The position numbers and the translations under genes were made by a program. This document shows, piece after piece, positions 54,075 to 63,858 of a DNA stretch of 64,000 bases; within the stretch, counting starts at the first letter, position 1, and each line of letters opens with the position of its first letter. The DNA comes from an uncultured Fidelibacterota bacterium (GTDB lineage: Bacteria > Fidelibacterota > Marinisomatia > Marinisomatales > Marinisomataceae). Where the stretch lies: the NCBI GenBank assembly GCA_902629855.1, contig CACOSI010000004.1:61045-125044 (forward strand), given 5' to 3'. The notes under the pieces were generated by a model that saw only the letters and a list, made by a program, of their open reading frames with translations, had not been told where the DNA came from and ran no database searches.

Positions 54075-54678
54075 GTTTAAGTTAAAATCTGATATTAAAG
54101 AAAGACTTTATCAAGAATCTATTTTTGAAATTAAAAATAAGATAAATGAAATTAATAAATTTTCTAAAAGCAAAATAAATGGTGAGAATCCAACGTTTGA
54201 CTTTAAATGCTTAACTGCTATATCGACAATATTGTTTGATAAATTTGATAATTGGAATTTTTGCGGCTTTTACACAGATCTTTCTTTAGATCATCCAATT
54301 TATGGAAATCTTATTCTTCCATGTGATAAGTTCCAATTGGACTTTTCAACATTTAAATCTGATAAAATGCCATGCTCTTCAATTGAAATGTATGGCGTTT
54401 GTGGGAAATCATTAAAGTCAAGAAAGACTATAATTGTTCCAGATGTTGAAAAGTTTGATGGTCATATAGTTTGTGATTCGCAAAGTAAATCTGAAATAGC
54501 AATTACTTTTATCATGCCTATACTTCCTTATGTTGGTTCTGAAATATTAGAATCACATTTTGTTTTAGATATTGATTCTAAAGTCTACGATGACTTTGAT
54601 TTAATTGATGAAAAATATTTAAAAAAAATTATAAATCTTTTAGAACTAGATGATTCAGAAAGTTTAATTATTTTCTGA
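54073..54678 (+). CDS. msrC: Free methionine-(R)-sulfoxide reductase (GAF type)
   Basis: About 201 residues. GAF domain with Cys101 (MPCSSIE), Cys110 in YGVCGKSL and Cys134 in HIVCDSQSKSEI, the fRMsr pattern (spacing 9 and 24 against 10 and 24 in E. coli). Reduces free Met-R-sulfoxide with thioredoxin. ATG at 54073 overlaps the divergent gene's ATG. Convergent with rplQ, overlapping by 15 bases. Confidence 0.82.
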   Translation: MFKLKSDIKERLYQESIFEIKNKINEINKFSKSKINGENPTFDFKCLTAISTILFDKFDNWNFCGFYTDLSLDHPIYGNLILPCDKFQLDFSTFKSDKMPCSSIEMYGVCGKSLKSRKTIIVPDVEKFDGHIVCDSQSKSEIAITFIMPILPYVGSEILESHFVLDIDSKVYDDFDLIDEKYLKKIINLLELDDSESLIIF

Positions 54679-55092
54679 CTGAACTTGTTCTGAAGAATCT
54701 TCTGTTAAGTCAGCTGTTTCTGAAGATTCAAAGTTAAATTTGTCAACAAATTCAATTAAAGAAACTTTAGCAGAATCATTAACTCTTGAACCCAGTTTAA
54801 TTATTCTTGTATACCCACCAGGCCTATCTGCATAGCTAGGTGCAATTACGTCAAATAAAGTTTTAACGGCAACGTCATTATGAATTTTCTTAAGAATTTC
54901 ACGTCTGTTGTGTACAGTATGATCCTTTGCTTTAGTAACCATTGGCTCAATGAATTTTCTTAATTCTAGTGCTTTTTCATGAGTAGTCTTAATTCTTTTA
55001 TGTTCAATAAGTGAACTTGCAAGATTAGACATCAAAGCTTTTCTATGAGAGGATGACTTTCCAAATTTTCTAGCTGAAATTCTTTTTCTCAT
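54664..55092 (-). CDS. rplQ: Ribosomal protein bL17
   Basis: Large-subunit protein near the exit tunnel. 142 residues: RKFGKSSSHRKALMSNLASSLI is the family start, GGYTRIIKL and an acidic C-terminal extension (SSETADLTEDSSEQVQSE). Last gene of the alpha operon, one-base overlap with rpoA. Confidence 0.97.
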   Translation of the reverse strand: MRKRISARKFGKSSSHRKALMSNLASSLIEHKRIKTTHEKALELRKFIEPMVTKAKDHTVHNRREILKKIHNDVAVKTLFDVIAPSYADRPGGYTRIIKLGSRVNDSAKVSLIEFVDKFNFESSETADLTEDSSEQVQSENN

Positions 55093-56057
55093 TATGCTTC
55101 ATCTTCTGTGTAAGGACTAGTATCCATTCCAAATTTAAGACCCATGGTTTCTAGTTTTTCAATTAACTCGTTAAGAGACTTTCTTCCAAAATTCTTGTAT
55201 TCTAGCATTTCAGCCTCATCTTTATCTACTAATTCTCCAATAAGAGTTATTCCAGCTGCCTCAAGACAATTGTGACTTCTTACTGAAAGCTCCATTTCGT
55301 CAATTGATGATTCAAGAAGCTTCCTGATTTGTAAAATTTCCTCACTTACAGGTTTATCAATCTCTAAAATAGATGGATTACTAATAGAATTTATAATATT
55401 GTAATGCTCTGATAAAACGGATGAACAATAACTAACTGCGTCAATCGGAGAAATTGATCCGTCTGTAGTAACATTTAAAGATAACATCTCTGTATCTTCT
55501 TTTGCACCTGGTAATGGTGAAACATTGAAAGAAACCTTTGTTACCGGATTAAAAATACTATCAATAGGAATCATTCCAACAGGAGAGTTATTTAGTTTAT
55601 TTTCTTCTCCAGATTTGTAACCTTTTCCAATTCCTAATCTAATTTCAAGTTCAAGGGTTGTTCCTTTGGAAATATCGGTAATGTAGTGATCAGGATTTAA
55701 AATTGTAAAATTATCGGAAACTGCTTGAATATCTGCAGCTGTAAAAGTCTTTGGACCCTTAACTTTAAGAAAAATTGGTTCAACAGAACTTTCAAAAAGA
55801 TGAAATCTTACTCCTTTTAAGTTCATGATAACGTCAGCGATATCTTCTGTCACGCCGTCAAGAGTAGAAAATTCGTGGTGAGCTCCTTCAATTTTAACAT
55901 TTGTAATTGCTGCCCCAGGAACTGCTGTTAAAAGCGCTCTTCTTAAAGAATTACCAATTGTAATACCGTACCCTCTGTCAAGAGGTTTAATTACAAAATT
56001 ACTGGAATTATCATCTGTTACTTTATGTGAAATTTTAAATTTTAAATCATTGCTCAT
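55092..56057 (-). CDS. rpoA: RNA polymerase alpha subunit
   Basis: 321 residues: N-terminal assembly domain (GYGITIGNSLRRALLTAVPGAAIT) and C-terminal DNA/activator-binding domain (LEAAGITLIGELVDKDEAE, NFGRKSLNEL). Length normal. Co-transcribed after rpsD. Confidence 0.98.
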   Translation of the reverse strand: MSNDLKFKISHKVTDDNSSNFVIKPLDRGYGITIGNSLRRALLTAVPGAAITNVKIEGAHHEFSTLDGVTEDIADVIMNLKGVRFHLFESSVEPIFLKVKGPKTFTAADIQAVSDNFTILNPDHYITDISKGTTLELEIRLGIGKGYKSGEENKLNNSPVGMIPIDSIFNPVTKVSFNVSPLPGAKEDTEMLSLNVTTDGSISPIDAVSYCSSVLSEHYNIINSISNPSILEIDKPVSEEILQIRKLLESSIDEMELSVRSHNCLEAAGITLIGELVDKDEAEMLEYKNFGRKSLNELIEKLETMGLKFGMDTSPYTEDEA

Positions 56058-56068
56058 TTTTTTTTCCT

Positions 56069-56683
56069 TTATCTTGAATAATATTCAACAACTAATTGTT
56101 CATTCATAGTTAAATCAATTTCATCTCTTTCAGGAAAGTTAACAAATGTACCTTCCATTTTTGCTTTATCAACTGCAAGCCAAGAAATATTTAGATCTCC
56201 TTTAACCATTTTAATCGAATTAAGTATGACGTCTAATTTTTTACTTTTGTCTCTCACTTTAATAATATCACCAGGTTTTAGTCTGTAAGAGGCTATATTG
56301 ACCTTTTTATTATTGACTAAAAAGTGTGCATGACTAACTAACTGTCTAGCCGCTGGACGAGTAGGGGCAAAACCTAATTTATATACTACGTTATCTAATC
56401 TAGATTCTAGCATAACAAGTAAATTAAGACCTGTCTCACCTTTCATTTGTGAGGCCTTTTTAAAATAGTTTCTAAACTGTTTCTCAAGCATTCCATAAGT
56501 AAACTTTATTTTTTGTTTTTCTTTTAACTGTACAGAATAAGTTGAAAATCTCTTTCCAGATTTACCATGTTGCCCAGGACCGTAACCTTTTTTTGATAAA
56601 AGCCTATCAAATTTTGGATTGCCAAAAATATTGACTCCTAGCTTTCTTACTAATTTCCCTTTTGGTGTACTTAATTTAGCCAT
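56069..56683 (-). CDS. rpsD: Ribosomal protein uS4
   Basis: Primary 16S rRNA binder and translational repressor of the alpha operon in E. coli. 204 residues with an S4 RNA-binding motif (about 94-155, RLDNVVYKLGFAPTRPAARQ). The N-terminal zinc cysteines of some S4 types are absent, as is usual. Confidence 0.97.
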   Translation of the reverse strand: MAKLSTPKGKLVRKLGVNIFGNPKFDRLLSKKGYGPGQHGKSGKRFSTYSVQLKEKQKIKFTYGMLEKQFRNYFKKASQMKGETGLNLLVMLESRLDNVVYKLGFAPTRPAARQLVSHAHFLVNNKKVNIASYRLKPGDIIKVRDKSKKLDVILNSIKMVKGDLNISWLAVDKAKMEGTFVNFPERDEIDLTMNEQLVVEYYSR

Positions 56684-56686
56684 CTG

Positions 56687-57070
56687 TTATACTCTTCTCT
56701 GTTTTTTTGGTCTGCAACCGTTATGAGGCAGTGGAGTAACATCTGAAATTGATGTTACTTGTAATCCAGCCGCAGATAAAGCCCTAATTGCAGACTCTCT
56801 ACCTGCACCAGGACCCTTAACTCTAACAGATACAGTTGTCATACCCATACTCACAACTTCACTTGCTACTTTTTCAGATGCAACTGTTGCAGCATAAGCT
56901 GTATTCTTTCTAGATCCTTTGAACCCAGCTTTACCCGCAGTAGCCCAAGCAACAACATTACCGAATTCATCAGAAACAGTAATGTTAGTGTTGTTGAAAG
57001 TGGCTTTTATATGCACAATGCCGTTTGCATTAATCTTTTTTTTCTTTTTATTTATTCTAGGTTGAGCCAT
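56687..57070 (-). CDS. rpsK: Ribosomal protein uS11
   Basis: 127 residues; 30S platform protein. Motifs [35 protein letters not shown] and the terminal [17 protein letters not shown]. Confidence 0.97.
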   Translation of the reverse strand: MAQPRINKKKKKINANGIVHIKATFNNTNITVSDEFGNVVAWATAGKAGFKGSRKNTAYAATVASEKVASEVVSMGMTTVSVRVKGPGAGRESAIRALSAAGLQVTSISDVTPLPHNGCRPKKQRRV

Positions 57071-57451
57071 CTAAACTGCCTTTTTTCCTAATGATATTGT
57101 TTGTCTTTTTTTACTTCTTCTAGTTCTTGAGTTTGTTTTTGTTCTTTGACCTCTAGCTGGAAGTGACTTACGATGTCTAACACCTCTGTAACTTCCTATA
57201 TCCTGAAGTCTTTTAACATTTTTTAAATTTTCGCTTCTTAATTCACCTTCGATTAGAAGTTTCATATCAACAATAACTTTTCTGATGGCATCTTCTTCTT
57301 TAGAAGATAAGTCTGTAACTCTTACATTAGGATCGACTTTAGCCATATCACAAATATCTATGGCAGTCTTAAGGCCAATCCCATGGACATATCTTAGTGA
57401 ATATGCAACTTTTTTATCTTTTGGTATATCTACACCAGCTATTCTAGCCAT
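57071..57451 (-). CDS. rpsM: Ribosomal protein uS13
   Basis: 126 residues; 30S head protein. Motifs RIAGVDIPKDKK, LRYVHGIGLKTA and RGVRHRKSLPARGQRTKTNS. TAATG overlap with rpmJ. Confidence 0.97.
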   Translation of the reverse strand: MARIAGVDIPKDKKVAYSLRYVHGIGLKTAIDICDMAKVDPNVRVTDLSSKEEDAIRKVIVDMKLLIEGELRSENLKNVKRLQDIGSYRGVRHRKSLPARGQRTKTNSRTRRSKKRQTISLGKKAV

Positions 57452-57567
57452 TATCCTTGCCTCTGCTTAAACCTTGGGTTTTTCTTATTAATAACATATA
57501 CACGTCCTTTTCTTTTAACGATTATACAATCTCTACTTCTTTTTTTAACTGACGCTTTTACCTTCAT
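57451..57567 (-). CDS. rpmJ: Ribosomal protein bL36, cysteine-poor type
   Basis: 38 residues, starting [14 protein letters not shown] and ending RFKQRQG. The zinc-binding type has three Cys and one His; here only Cys14 remains (first Cys is Ser, third is Asn, the His is Phe), so it cannot bind zinc. Starts 2 bases after infA stops. Confidence 0.95.
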   Translation of the reverse strand: MKVKASVKKRSRDCIIVKRKGRVYVINKKNPRFKQRQG

Positions 57568-57568
57568 A

Positions 57569-57793
57569 TTATTGCCTAAATGTTATTCTTCCTCTAGTCA
57601 AATCATAAGGAGACAATTGTAGATCTACTTTGTCTCCAGGTAACATTTTAATAAAATGCATACGCATTTTACCGCTGACATGAGCTAATACTTCATGCTC
57701 TTTACCTCCAAGATTTATTGTGACCCTAAATCTTGCACCTGGTAATGCTTCTTTAATTGTACCTTCTACTTCTATTGACTCTTGTTTTGCCAT
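57569..57793 (-). CDS. infA: Translation initiation factor IF-1
   Basis: 74-residue S1-like OB-fold protein occupying the A site. [40 protein letters not shown] and [10 protein letters not shown]. Lies between map and rpmJ as usual. Confidence 0.97.
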   Translation of the reverse strand: MAKQESIEVEGTIKEALPGARFRVTINLGGKEHEVLAHVSGKMRMHFIKMLPGDKVDLQLSPYDLTRGRITFRQ

Positions 57794-57801
57794 AATTATT
57801 T

Positions 57802-58551
57802 TTAAGTTAAAATTCTGGGTTGCAAGTTAGTTATAAGAATTGAATGTTCAAAGTGTGCACTTGGTTGACCATCTTGCGTCCTAATAGTCCATCCATCCTT
57901 ATCAGTTTTAATATGTCTAGAACCTAAATTTATCATTGGCTCTATTGCTAGACACATTCCTTCTTTTAATTCTACATCTAAATCTAAATGTTTTGGTTCT
58001 GAAAAATTAGGAACTTGAGGATCTAAGTGAAGGCTCCTTCCAATTCCATGTCCAACAAGCTCTCTAACTATAGAAAAGCCAGTTGGTTCAATAAATTTTT
58101 GAATAGCATCACTTATATCAAAAACTTTATTACCGGGCATTGCTTGCTTTATACCAATATTTAATGCTTCTTTAGTAACATCTAAAAGCATTTGCTTTTC
58201 TTTGGAAATACTTCCAACAGCAATAGTTCTTGCTGAGTCACTATAAAAATCATTTTTTAAGACTCCACAATCTATGCTAATAATTTGGCCCTCCTCCAAA
58301 CAAATATCTTTTGGAATTCCATGTACAATTTCGTCATCAATAGATACACACAAAGTTGAAGGGAATCCATCATAACCTTTAAATGCTGGCTTTGCATTGC
58401 AAGATAATATGTAATTTTCAGCCATGGCATCTAGCTCAAGAACAGATTGCCCAGGATGAATATTATTTTCAACAATATTTAAAGTGTCTGAAAGAATTTG
58501 ACAGCTTTCTGACATGTTTGAGACTTCAATATGATTATTTAAATTCACCAT
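57802..58551 (-). CDS. map: Methionine aminopeptidase (type I)
   Basis: Removes N-terminal Met. 249 residues with the metal ligands in [16 protein letters not shown] (two Asp), GHGIGRSLH (His), AIEPM (Glu) and FEHSILIT (Glu). No adk gene between secY and map, where many bacteria have one. One-base overlap with secY. Confidence 0.96.
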   Translation of the reverse strand: MVNLNNHIEVSNMSESCQILSDTLNIVENNIHPGQSVLELDAMAENYILSCNAKPAFKGYDGFPSTLCVSIDDEIVHGIPKDICLEEGQIISIDCGVLKNDFYSDSARTIAVGSISKEKQMLLDVTKEALNIGIKQAMPGNKVFDISDAIQKFIEPTGFSIVRELVGHGIGRSLHLDPQVPNFSEPKHLDLDVELKEGMCLAIEPMINLGSRHIKTDKDGWTIRTQDGQPSAHFEHSILITNLQPRILT

Positions 58552-59855
58552 TATCTTCTACTTCTTACTTTACCTTTTGTTAAAAAACCATCATAATGTC
58601 TTGATAATAAATGTGATTCAATCTGACTAAGAGTATCTAAACCTACACCCACAACAATTAAAAGACTAGTTCCTCCAAAAAAAGATGCATATGCATAATC
58701 TAAACCAGCAAATTTCTGTAAAAAGAAAGGCATCAAGGCTACAAAACCAAGAAAACATGCACCTGGAAGGGTAACTCTAGTTAAAATATTTTCGATAAAT
58801 TCAGCAGTCTTTCTACCTGGTTTTACACCTGGTATAAATCCACCCTGTTGTTTTAGTGTAGTTGAAACTTGATTTGGATCAAATTGTAGTGCAGTATAAA
58901 AATAGGTAAAAAATATAATTAGTAGTGCGAATAACATGTTTGAAAACCAATGATCCATTGCAAACCATGACATGAAATTGGATTGAGTTGCATTCTGTCC
59001 AAAAAAAGTAGCTATCGTACCTGGAATAAGTAATATTGATTGAGCAAAAATAATTGGTATTACTCCGGCTGTGTTAATTTTTAAAGGTAAAAATGTATTT
59101 TGACCACCATAAACTTTTCTTCCAATTATTCTTCGCGCATACTGAACTGGAACCTTTCTGACCCCTTGTTGAACTAAGATAATCATCATTACCAAAAAGA
59201 AAAAGAGAAGCATTAAAAATAGTTCGGTTAAAATACCTCTAACTCCTTGTTGAAAATAAGAAATTTCGGAAATAACAACATTAGGGAATGCAGCTATAAT
59301 ACCAACCATAATTATAAGTGAAATACCATTACCAATACCGTGTTCAGTAATTTTTTCCCCAAGCCACAATAACAGCATAGTTCCAGTTGTTATACATACA
59401 ACTGCTGTGAATCTAAATAAGAAACCAGGATTCAAAACAATACCATAACTCTCAAGTAGTAATGATATAAATATAGCCTGTACAAATGCTAAAACTACTG
59501 TACCATATCTTGTTATTTGATTGATTTTAGCTCTACCACTTTCGCCTTCCATTGCTAATCTTTGGAAATATGGTAGTGTTGTTTGCAAAATTTGAATGAC
59601 AATTGAAACAGATATATAAGGCATTATTCCTAAACCAAAAATAGCAGCTTGACCAAAAGCCCCACCTGTAAATAAGTTATATAAACCAAAAAATGTGTCA
59701 TTTAAAGACTCCATAGTCTGTCTAAGAGCATCGGGATTAATTCCAGGTATTGGTACTTGAGAACCTAATCTAACAATCACTAAAATACATAAAGTGAAGA
59801 TTATCTTTCTTCTTAACTCAGGAATAGCAAAAATATTTCTTATCTTTTCAATCAC
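58551..59855 (-). CDS. secY: Protein translocase subunit SecY
   Basis: Channel of the Sec translocon. 434 residues, ten membrane helices; IPIPGINPDAL, GLGIMPYISVSIVIQ, YARRIIGRKVYGGQ and LKQQGGFIPGVKPGR are present. Overlaps rplO by 4 bases. Confidence 0.98.
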   Translation of the reverse strand: MIEKIRNIFAIPELRRKIIFTLCILVIVRLGSQVPIPGINPDALRQTMESLNDTFFGLYNLFTGGAFGQAAIFGLGIMPYISVSIVIQILQTTLPYFQRLAMEGESGRAKINQITRYGTVVLAFVQAIFISLLLESYGIVLNPGFLFRFTAVVCITTGTMLLLWLGEKITEHGIGNGISLIIMVGIIAAFPNVVISEISYFQQGVRGILTELFLMLLFFFLVMMIILVQQGVRKVPVQYARRIIGRKVYGGQNTFLPLKINTAGVIPIIFAQSILLIPGTIATFFGQNATQSNFMSWFAMDHWFSNMLFALLIIFFTYFYTALQFDPNQVSTTLKQQGGFIPGVKPGRKTAEFIENILTRVTLPGACFLGFVALMPFFLQKFAGLDYAYASFFGGTSLLIVVGVGLDTLSQIESHLLSRHYDGFLTKGKVRSRR

Positions 59856-60283
59856 TGAATAATTACCTTTCCACCTGCATCTTCTATTTTTTTAACAGCT
59901 GAATCGCTAAAAGCTGAAGCTGTAACATTAATTGCCTTTTCAACTGAACCATTACCTAAAATTTTGACAGGAGAAAAAGCTGAAGAAATTAAACCATTTT
60001 TTGACAATACTTCAGAGTCAATATTCTTGCCCTTTAACTTAGATAATTGTGATAGATTCACTATCTCATATGACTTTGCAAAATTATGATTATTAAAACC
60101 TCTCATAGGGACTCTTCTATGAAGTGGCATCTGACCACCTTCAAACCAAAAGCGGTGCTTAAAACCGCTTCTTTGACCGGCACCTTTATGACCTCTACCA
60201 GAAGTAGCGCCAAGCCCGGAACCTGGTCCTCTTCCAACTCTCTTAGTCTTCTTAACTGATTTAAGCGGCTTATTTAACTTCAT
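59852..60283 (-). CDS. rplO: Ribosomal protein uL15
   Basis: 143 residues; [21 protein letters not shown] and [14 protein letters not shown]-like [17 protein letters not shown] are diagnostic. Four-base overlaps with rpmD and secY. Confidence 0.97.
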   Translation of the reverse strand: MKLNKPLKSVKKTKRVGRGPGSGLGATSGRGHKGAGQRSGFKHRFWFEGGQMPLHRRVPMRGFNNHNFAKSYEIVNLSQLSKLKGKNIDSEVLSKNGLISSAFSPVKILGNGSVEKAINVTASAFSDSAVKKIEDAGGKVIIQ

Positions 60284-60465
60284 ACTTCCTCAACTTTTAA
60301 TAAATAATCAATTTTTTTAATCATACCAACAATAGCCTCATTTGCTTCAAGCTCAACAGATTTGTTCATCTTTTTTAAACCTAAGGCATCAAGAGTAGCT
60401 TTTGCTTTCCTTGAATATCCAATTCTACTTTTAATTTGTGTGATTTTTAATTTTTTCTTTGCCAT
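60280..60465 (-). CDS. rpmD: Ribosomal protein uL30
   Basis: 61 residues: [34 protein letters not shown] and [14 protein letters not shown]. Lies in the normal rpsE-rpmD-rplO order. Confidence 0.95.
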   Translation of the reverse strand: MAKKKLKITQIKSRIGYSRKAKATLDALGLKKMNKSVELEANEAIVGMIKKIDYLLKVEEV

Positions 60466-60467
60466 GA

Positions 60468-60974
60468 TTAAATTTCAAATAGTGTTTTTGGTGTTTTACC
60501 TCTTTTTTTAGCTACAGTTCTAACATCTTGAAGACTGGTTAAAGCATTCATTACTGCTTTAGCTACATTCATTGCATTATTTGATCCTAAAACTTTTGAG
60601 TATATATTATTAATTCCAACTTGCTCCATAATAAGTCTTACTGCAGATCCTGCAATAATTCCAGTACCGTATGGAGCTGGCTTTAATAAAACTTTGCTTG
60701 CTCCATGCTTTCCAATAATCTCATGAGGTATAGTAAAGTTTTGTACAGGTATTTTGACCAAATTTTGTTTTGCATTTTCTTTTGCTTTAGTAATGGAAAC
60801 AATAACCTCGTTGGCTTTTCCTGCACCTATACCTACATACTGTTTTCCATCACCAATTACAACTAAAGAAGAGAAACTGAATCTTTTTCCTCGAGAATTA
60901 ACTTTTGCTACCCTATTAATTCTTATTACTGATTCTTCCTTTAGATCAAGTTCTGAATAATTTATCATACTCAT
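60468..60974 (-). CDS. rpsE: Ribosomal protein uS5
   Basis: 168 residues: [44 protein letters not shown] and [13 protein letters not shown]. The second start ATG (60968) is also possible. Confidence 0.97.
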   Translation of the reverse strand: MSMINYSELDLKEESVIRINRVAKVNSRGKRFSFSSLVVIGDGKQYVGIGAGKANEVIVSITKAKENAKQNLVKIPVQNFTIPHEIIGKHGASKVLLKPAPYGTGIIAGSAVRLIMEQVGINNIYSKVLGSNNAMNVAKAVMNALTSLQDVRTVAKKRGKTPKTLFEI

Positions 60975-60990
60975 TTATATTTGCTCCATA

Positions 60991-61350
60991 TTAAAATTTT
61001 ATGCCACCTTTTCTGGCCGCCTCAACTAATGATTTCACTCTACCATGATATTTAAAACCATTTCTATCAAAATAAATTTTTTTAATTTTTTTACCTTTTA
61101 CTCTTTCTGATAAGGACTTTCCTACAAGCGAAGCTAATTCAGTTTTATTAAGCTTCTTTTTACTTAAGTCTATTTCTTTTGATGAAGCAGATGCAATGGT
61201 CTTATGATTAAAATCATCGATAATTTGCGCCTCAATGTGTTTTGTACTTTTAAAAACGCACATTCTCATCTCATCTTTAACAGGAAAAGCTTTTTTTGAT
61301 CTTTTTCTTCTTCTAAGATATTGATCTCTTTTAACTTTTAAAGATTTCAT
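60991..61350 (-). CDS. rplR: Ribosomal protein uL18
   Basis: 119 residues, 5S rRNA binder: RDQYLRRRKRSKKAFPVKDE (an unusual basic start), FKSTKHIEAQIID, and FDRNGFKYHGRVKSLVEAAR. AGGAGG precedes the ATG. Confidence 0.96.
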   Translation of the reverse strand: MKSLKVKRDQYLRRRKRSKKAFPVKDEMRMCVFKSTKHIEAQIIDDFNHKTIASASSKEIDLSKKKLNKTELASLVGKSLSERVKGKKIKKIYFDRNGFKYHGRVKSLVEAARKGGIKF

Positions 61351-61892
61351 TATTCCCCGCCTCCTACAGTTTTACCTTGCTTAGAACGGACATATTCATC
61401 TTTATATCTAATTCCTTTTCCTTTGTAAGGTTCAGGCTTTCTTAATGACCTTATTTTTGCAGACACTTGTCCTACTAATTGCTTGTCAGCACCTTTGATT
61501 TCTAAAGAATTTTTTTGAGCGACAGCTTCAATTCCATCAGGTAAATCGAAAATAATATCATGAGAAAAACCTAATTGAAAAACCAACCTCTTTCCTTGAG
61601 GTTTTACGTTGTAACCGACACCAATGATTTCTAAATGCTTTGAAAAACCTTCTGTTACACCTTCGATTGCATTTGATATTAATTGTCTTGTCGTTCCATG
61701 CATAGATTTTGCAACATTATCATCACTATTTCTTGTAAGGGTCATTAATTTATCTTCAATATTCAGTGAAACCTCATCACAAATATTCACTTCAAGTTTT
61801 CCATTTGGACCATTTACAAGGAGCATATTATCCTTATTATCAAGGGTAACTCCTTCTGGTATATTGATAATTCTATTTCCTACTCTTGACAT
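61350..61892 (-). CDS. rplF: Ribosomal protein uL6
   Basis: 180 residues: MSRVGNRIINIPEGVTL, LISNAIEGVTEGFSKHLEI and the C-terminal KPEPYKGKGIRYKDEYVRSK. Stop overlaps the rplR start by one base. Confidence 0.97.
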   Translation of the reverse strand: MSRVGNRIINIPEGVTLDNKDNMLLVNGPNGKLEVNICDEVSLNIEDKLMTLTRNSDDNVAKSMHGTTRQLISNAIEGVTEGFSKHLEIIGVGYNVKPQGKRLVFQLGFSHDIIFDLPDGIEAVAQKNSLEIKGADKQLVGQVSAKIRSLRKPEPYKGKGIRYKDEYVRSKQGKTVGGGE

Positions 61893-61893
61893 A

Positions 61894-62292
61894 CTAATAT
61901 ATGTTGCAAAGCAACTCTCCTCCTACCTTTAACTCTCTCGCTACTTTGTTACTTATAACCCCTTTAGGTGTTGAAATTACACTTATACCTAAACCATTTA
62001 AGACCCTAGGTATATCTCCACAAGAAACATATACTCTTTTTCCAGGTTTGCTAATTTTTTCAATAGAAGTAATAGCTGGAGAATTATCATTGTATCTCAA
62101 ATAAACTCTAATATCTTCCTTGTTATCATCCTTATCAACAAAAACAAAGTTGTCGATAAAACCTTCTTCTTTTAAAACTAAAGATAATCTTTTCTTGAGC
62201 ATTGATGAAGGGATATCAACCCATCTTTTATTGGCAGCATAGCCATTTCTTATTCTAGTACAAAAGTCTGCTATTGGATCAGTCATTGACAT
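61894..62292 (-). CDS. rpsH: Ribosomal protein uS8
   Basis: About 132 residues: DPIADFCTRIRNGYAA, and terminal LGISVISTPKGVISNKVARE and GGELLCNIY. The longer frame to 62337 overlaps rpsN; the ATG at 62292 is chosen because AGGAG lies 8 bases before it. Confidence 0.96.
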   Translation of the reverse strand: MSMTDPIADFCTRIRNGYAANKRWVDIPSSMLKKRLSLVLKEEGFIDNFVFVDKDDNKEDIRVYLRYNDNSPAITSIEKISKPGKRVYVSCGDIPRVLNGLGISVISTPKGVISNKVARELKVGGELLCNIY

Positions 62293-62302
62293 AGTTTTTC
62301 TC

Positions 62303-62608
62303 CTACCAACTTGCCTTTGTAACACCAGGTAATTCACCCTTAAGTGCTAGCTCTCTAAATGTAATTCTAGATAAACCAAACTTTCTCATGTAACCTTTTG
62401 GTCTTCCAGAAACAGCACATCTATTTGTTAATCTAATTCTACTTGAACTTCTAGGTAACTTTTGAAGTTTAGCAATCGCTTTGTTCTTTTCATCATCTCC
62501 CACATTAGGATCTTTAATAATTGCTCTTAATTCTTTTCTTAGTTCAAAGTGTTTTTCTACCTTTTTCTGTAGATGAAACTCTCTGACAATTTTTGACTTT
62601 TTAGCCAT
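62303..62608 (-). CDS. rpsN: Ribosomal protein uS14 (zinc-free type)
   Basis: 101 residues, the long C-minus form: [23 protein letters not shown] keeps one Cys, without the CxxC pairs of the zinc type. Overlaps rplE by 8 bases. Confidence 0.97.
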   Translation of the reverse strand: MAKKSKIVREFHLQKKVEKHFELRKELRAIIKDPNVGDDEKNKAIAKLQKLPRSSSRIRLTNRCAVSGRPKGYMRKFGLSRITFRELALKGELPGVTKASW

Positions 62609-63182
62609 CCTGTTCCTCGTCGTTATTTTTTTTAATTACTTCTCTTATTGGTAATCCCATTGCTCTTAATAATTCATATGAAATGTCATCATTAAGAGCT
62701 GAAGTAGTGATAATTACATCCATACCTCGAACAGAATCAACCTTATCATAATCAATCTCTGCAAAAACAATTTGCTCTTTAATACCAAAACTATAATTTC
62801 CCTTTCCGTCAAATGACTTATGGGACAGACCCTTAAAGTCTCTTGTTCTAGGTAAAGCAACAGCGCATAATCTTTCTAAAAATTCATACATAAAATCTTT
62901 TCTAAGAGTAACCTTACAGCCAACAGGAAAACCTTTTCTAACCTTAAAATTTGATACATCTTTTTTTGCTTTAGTTACTATGGGTTTTTGTCCAGTAATA
63001 AGCATTAATTCTTCCAATGCAGCTTGTAATGCCTTCTTATTATTTTTAGCATCACCAATACCAATATTTAAAGTAATCTTCTCAATTTTAGGAACCTGCA
63101 TAATGCTTGATAGATTAAACTTCTTCATTATGTGCGGTCTTACTTCTTCTAAATACTTTTTCTTGTAGTTTGGTGTATTCAT
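62601..63182 (-). CDS. rplE: Ribosomal protein uL5
   Basis: 193 residues, contacts 5S rRNA and P-site t[35 protein letters not shown] and [16 protein letters not shown]-terminus acidic (NNDEEQDG). Confidence 0.97.
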   Translation of the reverse strand: MNTPNYKKKYLEEVRPHIMKKFNLSSIMQVPKIEKITLNIGIGDAKNNKKALQAALEELMLITGQKPIVTKAKKDVSNFKVRKGFPVGCKVTLRKDFMYEFLERLCAVALPRTRDFKGLSHKSFDGKGNYSFGIKEQIVFAEIDYDKVDSVRGMDVIITTSALNDDISYELLRAMGLPIREVIKKNNDEEQDG

Positions 63183-63184
63183 AA

Positions 63185-63490
63185 TTACCCTAATTCTTTA
63201 CCAGTTTTTTTTGATACTCTTACTTTTGATTTATCATCAAGTATCTTATAACCAATTCTTGAAGCATTATCACCCTCTAAAATCATAAGATTTGAAATAT
63301 GTAATGATCTTTCCCTCTCACTAAATCCTCCCTGAGGATTTTCTTGCGTAGGGCGTACTGCTCTTTTTGTCAAAGCAACTCCTTCAACAATGGCTCTGTT
63401 AGTTGAAGGTATTACTTTCAAAACTTTACCAGACATACCTTTAAAGTTTCCAGAGACTACTTTTACAACCATATCTTTTTTAATTTTCAT
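63185..63490 (-). CDS. rplX: Ribosomal protein uL24
   Basis: 101 residues, KOW domain: [20 protein letters not shown] and [20 protein letters not shown] precedes its ATG, one base overlap with rplN. Confidence 0.96.
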   Translation of the reverse strand: MKIKKDMVVKVVSGNFKGMSGKVLKVIPSTNRAIVEGVALTKRAVRPTQENPQGGFSERERSLHISNLMILEGDNASRIGYKILDDKSKVRVSKKTGKELG

Positions 63491-63858
63491 TATATTACCT
63501 CTGGAGCCATTGAAATTATTTTCATATAACCACCTTCTCTTAACTCTCTTGCGACAGGTCCGAAAATTCTTGTTCCTTTAGGTTCATTTTGAGCATTGAG
63601 AATGACTGCCGCATTATCATCAAATCTTATGTAGGATCCATCTTTTCTTCTAACTTCTTTTTTGACCCTAACAACAACTGCCCTTGCTACTTCACCCTTT
63701 TTTACCATACCACCTGGAGTTGATGACTTAACAGATACAACAACAATATCCCCAATTGAAGCATATTTTTTCTTAGATCCACCCAATACTTTGAAGCATT
63801 GTACAACTTTAGCTCCAGAATTGTCAGCAACTTTTAGTTTTGTTTCTTGTTGTATCAT
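63490..63858 (-). CDS. rplN: Ribosomal protein uL14
   Basis: 122 residues: [20 protein letters not shown], and terminal [20 protein letters not shown]. Starts in a TAATG overlap with rpsQ. Confidence 0.97.
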   Translation of the reverse strand: MIQQETKLKVADNSGAKVVQCFKVLGGSKKKYASIGDIVVVSVKSSTPGGMVKKGEVARAVVVRVKKEVRRKDGSYIRFDDNAAVILNAQNEPKGTRIFGPVARELREGGYMKIISMAPEVI

